Shown here piece after piece: positions 1-6,167 of a stretch of DNA of 13,742 bases. The notes under the pieces were generated by a model that worked only from the letters and a program-made list of their open reading frames with translations, did no database searches and was not told where the DNA came from. A program made the translations under genes and the position numbers. Position 1 is the stretch's first letter. Every line of letters starts with the position of its first letter. Source of the stretch: an uncultured Burkholderiales bacterium (lineage in GTDB: Bacteria > Pseudomonadota > Gammaproteobacteria > Burkholderiales > Burkholderiaceae); the NCBI GenBank assembly GCA_946480465.1, contig CAMLJY010000116.1, forward strand, positions 1 through 13,742, written 5' to 3'.

Positions 1-5
1 GGGAA

Positions 6-26
6 GTCGGTCCCCCAGGGACCGAC
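6..26. terminator. Perfect 9-bp stem hairpin at left edge, possible terminator
   Basis: GTCGGTCCC (6-14) pairs perfectly with GGGACCGAC (18-26) around a 3-nt loop. It lies about 150 bp downstream of the last gene of the minus-strand sugar operon. No T-run follows on the plus strand, and only TTCCC follows on the minus strand, so it is at best an imperfect intrinsic terminator. It could serve this operon or a gene beyond the left edge. Confidence 0.4.
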
Positions 27-92
27 CGCCGGATTCGCGCGCTGCGGCCTGCCCGTCCGCGCCTTTGTCGCCCAGCCCTCGAACAGCGATCG

Positions 93-141
93 CGACCAAC
101 GACCAACGACCAACGACCAACGACCAACGAGCACCGAGCAC
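93..141. repeat. Heptamer tandem repeat, CGACCAA x5 then CGAGCAC x2
   Basis: Five exact head-to-tail copies of CGACCAA (93-127) are followed directly by two copies of CGAGCAC (128-141). The array sits 34 bp past the stop codon of the ABC ATPase gene, in otherwise featureless DNA. The 7-nt unit has no internal dyad and no open frame of interest covers it. It resembles, in unit length only, the second heptamer array of this window at 6018-6111. Confidence 0.9.
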
Positions 142-174
142 GGACTCCCAAGAGCAGCCGCAAGCCACAACCCC

Positions 175-1227
175 TCACTGCAACCGCCGCCCATCCTCCC
201 CGAATCCCAGCGCCGCCTCCGGCTGAACCCGCAGCCGCACCTTCTGCCCCGCCTCCACCAGCGAGGCCCCGTCGCTCACTTTGACCGTCAGCAACGAATC
301 GCACCCGAACACCCGCACATGCGCGATCACGCTGTCACCCAGCCGCTCAGCCAGCGCCACGGTGCCCGCGATGCCTTCATCAGCCAGCGCCACATGCTCC
401 GGCCGCAAGCCGACGCGCGCGGGCTGGCGCGAGAACCCCGAAGCCACCAGCCCCCACAAGGCCAGGTGTTCGGCACTGGCGCCCACTGGCGGCGGTGCAT
501 CGATGAAGTTGATGCGCGGCGCGCCGAGAAAGGCGGCGACGAACGCCGTGTCCGGCGCGCGGTACACCGACATCGGCGCGCCCAGCTGCTCGATGCGCCC
601 GTCGTTGAAGACGGCGATGCGGTCGCCCAGCGTCATCGCCTCCACCTGGTCGTGCGTCACGTAGACCATGGTCGTGCCCAGCGCATCGCGCAGGCGCGCC
701 AGCTCCACCCGCATGTCCACCCGCAGGCTGGCGTCCAGGTTGGACAAGGGCTCGTCGAACAGGAACACCCGCGGGTTGCGCACGATCGCGCGGCCGATGG
801 CCACCCGCTGCCGCTGCCCGCCGGACAGGTCCTTCGGGTAGCGGTCCAGCAGCCGGGAGATGCGCAGCGTGTCGGCGGCGCGCTTCACCTGTGCCTCGCG
901 CTCGGCCTTCGGCACCTTGGCCATGCGCAGCGCGAAGGCCATGTTCTCCGCCACCGTCATCTGCGGATAGAGCGCATAGCTCTGGAAGACCATCGCCGCG
1001 CCGCGGTCGGCCGGGTGCAGCTCGTTCGCGCGCTGGCCGTCGATGCGCAGCTCGCCGCCGCTGATCTCCTCCAGCCCGGCGATCAGGCGCAGCGTGGTGG
1101 ACTTGCCGCAGCCCGACGGGCCGACGAAGACCATGAACTCCCCGTCCCGGATCTCCAGGTCGATGCCCTTGATGACCTCGGCCTCGCCGAAGCGCTTGCG
1201 CAGCCCGCGCAGTGACAGCTGTCCCAT
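175..1227 (-). CDS. Sugar ABC transporter ATP-binding protein (MalK/UgpC type)
   Basis: This is the ATPase subunit that powers import through the two permeases encoded upstream in the same operon; it acts at the cytoplasmic face of the inner membrane. The 350-residue protein has all ABC motifs: Walker A GPSGCGKST (36-44), Q-loop Gln82, signature LSGGQ (134-138), Walker B VFLFDEP (154-160) and switch His192. About 110 C-terminal residues follow with a VGLRPEHV segment, the TOBE/OB regulatory domain typical of CUT1 ATPases (MalK, UgpC, MsmK). Length is normal for the family. The ATG at 1227 is preceded by AAGGGGA at good spacing, 21 bp after the beta-glucosidase stop. Such ATPases can be shared among several CUT1 transporters, so it may also serve other importers. 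It is the last gene of the operon. The family call is firm; the sugar is inferred from the neighbours. Confidence 0.96.
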   Translation of the reverse strand: MGQLSLRGLRKRFGEAEVIKGIDLEIRDGEFMVFVGPSGCGKSTTLRLIAGLEEISGGELRIDGQRANELHPADRGAAMVFQSYALYPQMTVAENMAFALRMAKVPKAEREAQVKRAADTLRISRLLDRYPKDLSGGQRQRVAIGRAIVRNPRVFLFDEPLSNLDASLRVDMRVELARLRDALGTTMVYVTHDQVEAMTLGDRIAVFNDGRIEQLGAPMSVYRAPDTAFVAAFLGAPRINFIDAPPPVGASAEHLALWGLVASGFSRQPARVGLRPEHVALADEGIAGTVALAERLGDSVIAHVRVFGCDSLLTVKVSDGASLVEAGQKVRLRVQPEAALGFGEDGRRLQ

Positions 1228-1248
1228 CGGTGTCCCCTTCCCGCCGCT

Positions 1249-2589
1249 TCAGCCGCCGCGCTGCGCGGCCAGGAACCCGCGGTACCAGCGCGCGCTGTCC
1301 TTCAGCGTGCGGCGCTGGGTCGCATAGTCGACGTGCACGATGCCGAAGCGCTTGGCATAGCCCGAGGACCACTCGAAGTTGTCCAGCAGGCTCCACACCA
1401 TGTAGCCGGTGACCGGTGCACCTTGCGCGATGGCCTCGTGCACGGCGGCGACGTGGCCGGCGACGTAGCGCGTGCGGGCCGCATCATGGACGCGTCCTTC
1501 CGGCGTCATCACGTCGTCGAAGGCGGCACCGTTCTCGGTGACGATCAGCGCGGGGATCGGATAGTCGCGCCCCAGATTCAGCAGCAGCTCCGTCAAGCCC
1601 TGGGGGTAGATCTCCCAGCCCATCGCCGTGGTGTCCTTGCCGGCGGCCTTCGCGTCCCACGGCTGCGCCGCGCTGACCACCGCGCGGGTGTAGTAGTTGA
1701 CGCCGACGAAGTCCACCGGCTGCCGGATGGCCGCCATGTCACCCGGCGTCACGGCCGGCGCGTCCGCCCCCAGGGTGCGGACCACGTCTTCCGGGTACTG
1801 GCCGTTGTAGATCGGATCGAGGTACCAGCGCCGCAGCAGCCCATCCTCGATCACCGCCTGCTCGCGGTCCGCCGCGCTGTCCGTGGCCGGGTGGAACGGC
1901 GCCAGGTTCAGCACGATGCCCAGTTCGGCCGACGCGCCATCGGCCCGCAGCGCCTGCAGCGCCAGGCCGTGGCTGAGCAGCAGGTGGTGCGAGACCTGCA
2001 TCGCCAGCGCGCGGTCCTTCAGTCCCGGTGCGAACACGCCCTTCTCGTGGCCCAGCACCGCCACCACCCAGGGCTCGTTGTGGGTGGTGATTGAACGCAC
2101 GCGGTCGCCCAGCCGGGCGTTGACATGCCGCGCATAGTCGACGAAGCGGTGCACCGTGTCGCGTTGCGCCCAGCCGCCCTGGTCCTGCAGGGCCTGCGGC
2201 AGGTCCCAGTGGTTCAGCGTCAGGTAGGGCGTGAGGCCGCGCGCGAGGCAACCATCGACCAGGCGCTCGTAGAAGTCCAGCCCCGCCTCGTTCCAGGCGC
2301 CGCGCCCCTCCGGCTGCACGCGGGGCCACGCCACCGAGAAGCGGTAGGCCCCGACCCCCAGGTCGCGCACGATGTCGAGATCGTCCGCCCAGCGGTGGTA
2401 GTGGTCGCAGGCCAGGTCGCCGTTGCTGCCGTCGGCGATGGCACCGGGCACGCGGCAGAAGGTGTCCCACACCGACGGCGCCCGGCCGTCGGCACTGGCC
2501 GCGCCTTCGATCTGATAGGAACTGGTGGCCACTCCCCACACGAAGCCGGGGGGAAAGCGAAGCGTCTGCCCGAGAGGGTCGTCGTTCAT
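1249..2589 (-). CDS. GH1 beta-glucosidase
   Basis: This is a family 1 glycoside hydrolase, a retaining enzyme that removes glucose (or a related sugar) from the non-reducing end of cellobiose or beta-glucosides. The 446-residue protein is a full-length (beta/alpha)8 barrel. Visible landmarks are the N-terminal FVWGVATSSYQIEGA segment (Gln26), NHWDLP (His127), the acid/base Glu172 in THNEP, NYYTR (around 300), the nucleophile Glu352 in VTENG, and the glucose-binding loop with Glu406-Trp407. The residue before NEP is His where many family members have Leu or Phe. There is no signal peptide, so hydrolysis is cytoplasmic, on sugar brought in by the adjacent ABC system. The ATG at 2589 has GAGGA 12 nt upstream, a long spacing. 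A 79-bp gap separates it from the permease gene. Beta-galactosidase or beta-fucosidase side activities cannot be excluded. Confidence 0.95.
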   Translation of the reverse strand: MNDDPLGQTLRFPPGFVWGVATSSYQIEGAASADGRAPSVWDTFCRVPGAIADGSNGDLACDHYHRWADDLDIVRDLGVGAYRFSVAWPRVQPEGRGAWNEAGLDFYERLVDGCLARGLTPYLTLNHWDLPQALQDQGGWAQRDTVHRFVDYARHVNARLGDRVRSITTHNEPWVVAVLGHEKGVFAPGLKDRALAMQVSHHLLLSHGLALQALRADGASAELGIVLNLAPFHPATDSAADREQAVIEDGLLRRWYLDPIYNGQYPEDVVRTLGADAPAVTPGDMAAIRQPVDFVGVNYYTRAVVSAAQPWDAKAAGKDTTAMGWEIYPQGLTELLLNLGRDYPIPALIVTENGAAFDDVMTPEGRVHDAARTRYVAGHVAAVHEAIAQGAPVTGYMVWSLLDNFEWSSGYAKRFGIVHVDYATQRRTLKDSARWYRGFLAAQRGG

Positions 2590-2633
2590 GGTCGAGGCTG
2601 GTCCTCACGGGCCAGCGTGAAAGGGAAAGGAAA

Positions 2634-2650
2634 CGCGGCCGCGGGCCGCG
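2634..2650 (-). promoter_or_regulatory. Intra-operon GC hairpin followed by pyrimidine tract
   Basis: CGCGGCC (2634-2640) pairs with GGCCGCG (2644-2650) around a 3-nt loop. On the transcribed (minus) strand the stem is followed by TTTCCTTTCCCTTT, a T-rich tract within the 79-bp gap between the permease and beta-glucosidase genes. It may act as a leaky terminator or an mRNA 3'-end stabiliser, lowering or segmenting expression of the two downstream genes. The structure is seen; the role is inferred. Confidence 0.4.
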
Positions 2651-2668
2651 GGCGGAGCGGTGGCGGCG

Positions 2669-3508
2669 CTACTGCTTCACGGCACCCACCGTGAGTCCGG
2701 CGATCAGTTGCCGGGAAGCGAGCCCGAACAGCACCAGCAAGGGCAGCGTGGCCACCGCGGCGCCGGCCATCAGCGCGCCCCATTCGGTGTCCGCCGGGCT
2801 TTGCAGGCTGCGCAGCGCCAGCGGCAGGGTGTAGTTCTCGGGGCTGCGCAGCACGATCAGCGGTCCGATGAAGTTGTTCCACGAGCCGATGAAGGTGACG
2901 AGGCCCAGCGTGCCCAGCGCCGGCTTCAGCAGCGGCAGCACGATGCGCGCGTAGATGCCCAGCTCGCCGCAGCCATCCATGCGCGCCGCTTCGATCAGCT
3001 CGCGCGGCACCGCGCTTCGTGCGTACTGGCGCATCAGGAAGATGCCGAAGGCGCTGGCCGCGCCGGGGATGTAGAGCGCCCGCGGCTGGTCGATCCAGCC
3101 CAGCGCGTCCATCACCATGAAGCTGGGGATCATGCTCATGAAGGACGGCAGCAGCATGGTGCCCATCACCAGGGCGAACAAGGCCTTCTTGAAGCGGAAC
3201 TCGAACATCGCGAAGGCATAGCCGCCCATCGAGCAGAACAGCAGCGTCAGCGCGGTGGAGGCCAGCGCGACGTAGAGGCTCCAGCCCAGGTTGCGCCAGA
3301 AGGGAATCTTCTCGCCCAGGATGCGCAGGTTGGCCAGCAGGTCGTCGCCGAACCACATCGGTGGCGGCAGGCTGAAGATCTCGGTGCGCGAATGCGTCGC
3401 GAAGACGAACATGAACCAGAACGGCGCCAGCATCAGCAGCGCGCCGGCGCCCACCAGGGCGTAGGCCGCCCAGCGGCCGGTGGACGACGAAGCACGACGG
3501 CCGCTCAT
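2669..3508 (-). CDS. Carbohydrate ABC transporter permease 2 (MalG/LacG type)
   Basis: This is the second inner-membrane permease of the CUT1 sugar importer and pairs with the permease encoded just upstream. The 279-residue protein has an N-terminal membrane span (about 14-36), several further hydrophobic segments, and the cytoplasmic EAA loop that docks on the ATPase, reading EAARMDGCGELGIYARIVLP at 173-192. The C-terminus ends shortly after the last span, as usual for MalG-like proteins. The ATG at 3508 overlaps the preceding gene's stop codon in an ATGA junction and has GGAGG 8 nt upstream. The frame stays open far upstream, but the overlap, the ribosome site and the family length all support this start. 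Tight coupling implies equimolar synthesis of the two permeases. The substrate is inferred from the operon to be a beta-glucoside or short oligosaccharide. Confidence 0.95.
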   Translation of the reverse strand: MSGRRASSSTGRWAAYALVGAGALLMLAPFWFMFVFATHSRTEIFSLPPPMWFGDDLLANLRILGEKIPFWRNLGWSLYVALASTALTLLFCSMGGYAFAMFEFRFKKALFALVMGTMLLPSFMSMIPSFMVMDALGWIDQPRALYIPGAASAFGIFLMRQYARSAVPRELIEAARMDGCGELGIYARIVLPLLKPALGTLGLVTFIGSWNNFIGPLIVLRSPENYTLPLALRSLQSPADTEWGALMAGAAVATLPLLVLFGLASRQLIAGLTVGAVKQ

Positions 3509-4557
3509 CGCACGCCCCTCCCGATCCAGCGGTGGATGGCCCAGGTGATGCCCCCCACGGCGACGAACAGCAGCCAGGACATCGCACTGGCGGCGCCAAA
3601 GTCGTTGAAGTCGAAGGCGGTGCGGTACAGGTAGACCGCCGCCGTCATGCCGGCCTGGTCGGAGCCGCCGCGTCCATCGGGCGTCAGAATGAAGGGCTCC
3701 TCGAAGAGCTGCAGCCCACCCACCACGCTGAGCGTGACGCCGAAGAGCACCATCGGCCGCAGGCCGGGCAGCGTGATGTGGAAGAACTGCTGCAGCGGGC
3801 CCGCGCCGTCGATGGTGGCGGCCTCGTACACGTCCTTCGGAATCGCCTGCAGGCCGGCCAGGTACAGCACGACGTTGAAGCCGACGAAGCGCCAGAACAC
3901 CAGCACCGAGATTGCCGGCTTCAGCATGTCCGGGTCGTTCAGCCAATCGATGGCCTGCTGGGGCAGCAGCGCGCCCAGCAGCGGCCATTCGGCCATGGCG
4001 CGGATCACCGCGTTGATCAGGCCGTAGTCAGTCGAATACAGCAGCGTGAAGACGATGGCCACCGCGACGGTGGAGGTGATGTAGGGCACGAAATACGCGC
4101 CCAGCACCAGGTTGCGCCAGCGCTTGAAACCGGCGTGGATGAAGCAGGCCAGGGGAATAGCCACCAGGTGCTGCGGCACGCCGCCGGCCACCGCCAGCCA
4201 CAGCGTGTTGAACATCGATTTCCAGAACCACTCGTCGGTGAGCGCGAAGGCGAAGTTCGACAGCCCCACGTAACGCATCGACTCGAGGCCGCTGGTGGGC
4301 TCCCAGCTCTGGAAGGCGAGGTAGAACGAGAACAGCAGCGGGAACAGCCCGAACACCAGGAACAGCGTGATGAAGGGCAGCAGCAGCACGTAAGGCGCGC
4401 TGCGGGCGGACACCCGCAGCCGGCGGCCGCGTGCGCGGTCGATGCCGGCGGCGGCGACGGCGGGCGGCTGCGCGGCGCCGGTGACGGCGCTGGCGCCGCT
4501 GCCGCGCGAAGGCGGGGCTGGATTCATGGCCGGATCGGCGGTTCCGTGGAGGTCCAT
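3505..4557 (-). CDS. Carbohydrate ABC transporter permease 1 (MalF/LacF type)
   Basis: This is the first inner-membrane permease of the CUT1 sugar importer. From the ATG at 4557 the protein has 350 residues: an Ala/Pro-rich N-terminal extension of about 50 residues that is probably disordered, a span at about 56-78, further membrane segments, and the EAA loop EAATIDGAGPLQQFFHITLP at 245-264. Three starts are possible: TTG at 4572 (overlapping the upstream stop as TTGA), ATG at 4563 and ATG at 4557. I chose 4557 because GAAGG sits 8 nt upstream of it. The stop overlaps the start of permease 2 by 4 bp. It lies directly after the binding-protein gene, the standard order for these operons. The long N-terminal tail is unusual for LacF-type permeases (usually about 290-310 residues), so a later start is possible, but no ribosome site supports one. 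Confidence 0.94.
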   Translation of the reverse strand: MDLHGTADPAMNPAPPSRGSGASAVTGAAQPPAVAAAGIDRARGRRLRVSARSAPYVLLLPFITLFLVFGLFPLLFSFYLAFQSWEPTSGLESMRYVGLSNFAFALTDEWFWKSMFNTLWLAVAGGVPQHLVAIPLACFIHAGFKRWRNLVLGAYFVPYITSTVAVAIVFTLLYSTDYGLINAVIRAMAEWPLLGALLPQQAIDWLNDPDMLKPAISVLVFWRFVGFNVVLYLAGLQAIPKDVYEAATIDGAGPLQQFFHITLPGLRPMVLFGVTLSVVGGLQLFEEPFILTPDGRGGSDQAGMTAAVYLYRTAFDFNDFGAASAMSWLLFVAVGGITWAIHRWIGRGVR

Positions 4558-4568
4558 CGTCATCGCCT

Positions 4569-5873
4569 TCAACGGTGCGCGCGCTGCTTCAGCAGCCGCT
4601 CGGCATCACCCAGCGCGGTGGGGATGTCCTTGCCGCGCAGCAGCACCTTGTCCAGCTCGGTGTTGATCACCTCCTCGGCGAAGCGGTCCTGCTTGTGCAT
4701 GGTGGGTGCGGTGATGCGCTGGGCCGCGTCGCGCCACAAGGTACGCGCCGGCTGGCCGCCGAGGAAGGGAATCGGCTGCTCGAAGAACGGGTCGGCGTAG
4801 GTGTCGACCGCGGCGGGAAACGCGTCATGCTGGCGGAACGCGGCCAGCTGCAGCGTGCGGTCGGTGGTCAGCATCGTCGCCAGCTCCCAGGCGAGCTGCT
4901 TGGTCTCGGGATGGGAGGCGCGCGGAATGGCGAAGAAGGTGCCGCCATAGGCCGCATACGCGCCTTCCGGCAATTGCGCCGCGCGCCATTGGCCGCGCGT
5001 GCCCGGGGCCAGCCAGTTGTTGAGGTGGCCGGCCAGCCAGGCGCCCATCATCTGCGTCGCGATGCCGCCGCGGCGGAAGCCCTCGGTCCAGTCCGACGAC
5101 CAGGAGCCCACCTTGGCGTCCAGCCCCGCCCGGCGCACCGCACGTGCCAGCTCGAAGGTGCGCGCGTAGTGCGGCGTGTTGACGCGCACGCGGTTGCCGC
5201 GGCCGAAATAGACGCCGTCGCCCGGCGTCACGCCGGCGCGGATCAGGATGTCCTTGATGTCGCGCGCATGGGCCAGCAGGTAGGCGCCGGTGGCGGCCTT
5301 GATGCGTCGGCCGGCCTCGATGTAGCCGTCCCAGGTGCCGACCAGGTCGGCCTCGCTCAGCTTCGCGCGGGCCAGCAGATCGCTGCGGTACAGCAGCGTG
5401 CCGGGGCCGATGTCGGCCGGCACCGAGACGATCTCGCCGCGCGGGTTCGTGGCCTGCGCGAGCGCGAAGGGCACCAGGCGCGGCCGCAGCGACTCGATGT
5501 CGAACGGCGCGCGGCGCAGGTCTTCCAGGCCATGGCCCAGCGAGAAGCGGCCGACGAAGTCGGCTTCGATCGCGAACAGGTCCGGCAGGTTGCTCTGGCT
5601 CGACAAGGCGGTCGTCATCGCCACGTGGTGGTCCGAGGCGCGCCGGCTCACCACCTTCAGCTCGATGTCCGGATGCCGCGCCTGCCAGGCCGGGATGGCA
5701 CCGCGCACGATCTGGTCGATGGCGGGGAAGGCGGCGATGGTCAGCGTGCGCACGGGGCTCGCGGCGCGCGCCGGGCCACCGAAGGCCAGCGCACCGGGCA
5801 AGGCCAGTGCCGCGCGGCGGCGCAGGCCGGGTGGCGGTGCAGCTGGGTTGGCAGCGGGTGGGGAGAGGGGCAC
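4569..5873 (-). CDS. Periplasmic sugar-binding protein of ABC transporter (family 1)
   Basis: This is the extracytoplasmic solute-binding protein that captures sugar and delivers it to the two permeases. The N-terminus has three consecutive Arg (about 18-20) followed by a hydrophobic stretch ending in GPARA, a probable signal peptide with cleavage near residue 37; there is no lipobox Cys and no full Tat consensus. The rest matches a type I sugar-binding fold in length and character (for example DLFAIEADFVGRFS, and MMGAWLAGHLNNW in the middle). The open frame also extends back to a GTG at 5915, but that codon lies between the -10 box and the predicted transcription start, inside the operator, so it should not be in the mRNA. 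GTG at 5873 is the only usual start between there and the Arg cluster, giving 434 residues; no clear Shine-Dalgarno is visible. It is the first structural gene of the operon. The ligand is inferred only from the adjacent beta-glucosidase. Confidence 0.92.
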   Translation of the reverse strand: MPLSPPAANPAAPPPGLRRRAALALPGALAFGGPARAASPVRTLTIAAFPAIDQIVRGAIPAWQARHPDIELKVVSRRASDHHVAMTTALSSQSNLPDLFAIEADFVGRFSLGHGLEDLRRAPFDIESLRPRLVPFALAQATNPRGEIVSVPADIGPGTLLYRSDLLARAKLSEADLVGTWDGYIEAGRRIKAATGAYLLAHARDIKDILIRAGVTPGDGVYFGRGNRVRVNTPHYARTFELARAVRRAGLDAKVGSWSSDWTEGFRRGGIATQMMGAWLAGHLNNWLAPGTRGQWRAAQLPEGAYAAYGGTFFAIPRASHPETKQLAWELATMLTTDRTLQLAAFRQHDAFPAAVDTYADPFFEQPIPFLGGQPARTLWRDAAQRITAPTMHKQDRFAEEVINTELDKVLLRGKDIPTALGDAERLLKQRAHR

Positions 5874-5900
5874 GGCGGAACGATGAAGTGAAAGCGTTGC

Positions 5901-5914
5901 TGAAAGCGCTTTCA
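5901..5914. promoter_or_regulatory. LacI-family operator, perfect 14-bp palindrome
   Basis: TGAAAGCGCTTTCA is a perfect dyad centred on CG, the classic form of LacI/GalR-family operators. It starts 1 bp after the -10 box of the operon promoter and covers the expected transcription start, so bound repressor would block initiation. A half-site copy, TGAAAGCG, recurs 12 bp away at 5889-5896. The LacI-type repressor gene is adjacent at 6168-7211, making it the obvious ligand. Confidence 0.85.
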
Positions 5915-5915
5915 C

Positions 5916-5944
5916 ACTCTATGAGGCGAGCCCTCGGGTGTCAA
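5916..5944 (-). promoter_or_regulatory. Sigma70-type promoter of the beta-glucoside operon
   Basis: On the minus strand a perfect -35 TTGACA (5939-5944) is followed by a 17-bp spacer and a -10 TAGAGT (5916-5921), which matches four of six consensus bases including the key T, A and T. Initiation is predicted near 5909, inside the LacI-type operator. It drives the binding protein, both permeases, GH1 and ATPase genes. Confidence 0.75.
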
Positions 5945-6010
5945 CTCAGGGTATTCGCGGGCCCCGGTGGCGCGGGAGGGACGCCGGGCGACCGCCAGCG
6001 GCTCAGCCGG

Positions 6011-6041
6011 CCCCCAGCCCTCGGCCCTCGGCCCTCGGCCC
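6011..6041 (-). other. Potential G-quadruplex motif (minus strand)
   Basis: On the minus strand this stretch reads as four GGG tracts separated by CCGA loops, then CT and GGGGG: five G-tracts of at least three with loops of 4, 4, 4 and 2 nt. It meets the usual G3+N1-7 pattern. It lies in the coding strand downstream of lacI and upstream of the operon promoter, so it could form in lacI read-through RNA or in DNA. Confidence 0.55.
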
Positions 6042-6111
6042 TCGGCCGTCAGCCGTCAGCCGTCAGCCGTCAGCCGTCAGCCGTCAGCCGCTCAGCCGCT
6101 CAGCCGCTCAG
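6018..6111. repeat. Mosaic tandem repeat, 7-, 7- and 8-mers
   Basis: Three abutting arrays are present: CCCTCGG x4 (6018-6045), CCGTCAG x6 (6046-6087) and the octamer CCGCTCAG x3 (6088-6111). All copies are exact, and the units look like stepwise variants of one another. Related single copies of GCTCAGCCGG flank the array on both sides (about 6001-6010 and 6146-6155). The array occupies the gap between the lacI stop codon and the operon promoter. It has no internal dyads and no plausible protein, and reads as a slippage-prone short tandem repeat. Confidence 0.92.
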
Positions 6112-6167
6112 CCGCCCCCCGGCCCCCAGCCCCAGGCGGCCAGCAGCTCAGCCGGCCCGCCCGCACC

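Noticed and set aside
319..1215. Long plus-strand open frame opposite the ABC ATPase gene
   Set aside because: Arg/His/Ala/Gln-rich shadow with no recognisable motif; the minus strand carries every ABC motif.
4570..4572. TTG at 4572 as start of permease 1, overlapping the upstream stop as TTGA
   Set aside because: Possible, but the ATG at 4557 has GAAGG at 8 nt spacing, while the TTG has no ribosome site.
4575..5891. Long plus-strand open frame opposite the sugar-binding protein gene (a similar one at 3532-4800 opposite the permease)
   Set aside because: Low-complexity shadows of GC-rich coding DNA without start signals or domains.
5913..5915. GTG at 5915 as start of the sugar-binding protein
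   Set aside because: It falls between the -10 box and the predicted transcription start and within the operator; GTG at 5873 fits the mRNA better.
6018..6111. Tandem array considered as a CRISPR or iteron origin
   Set aside because: Units are 7-8 nt with no spacers, no cas genes, no replication initiator gene and no AT-rich region nearby.
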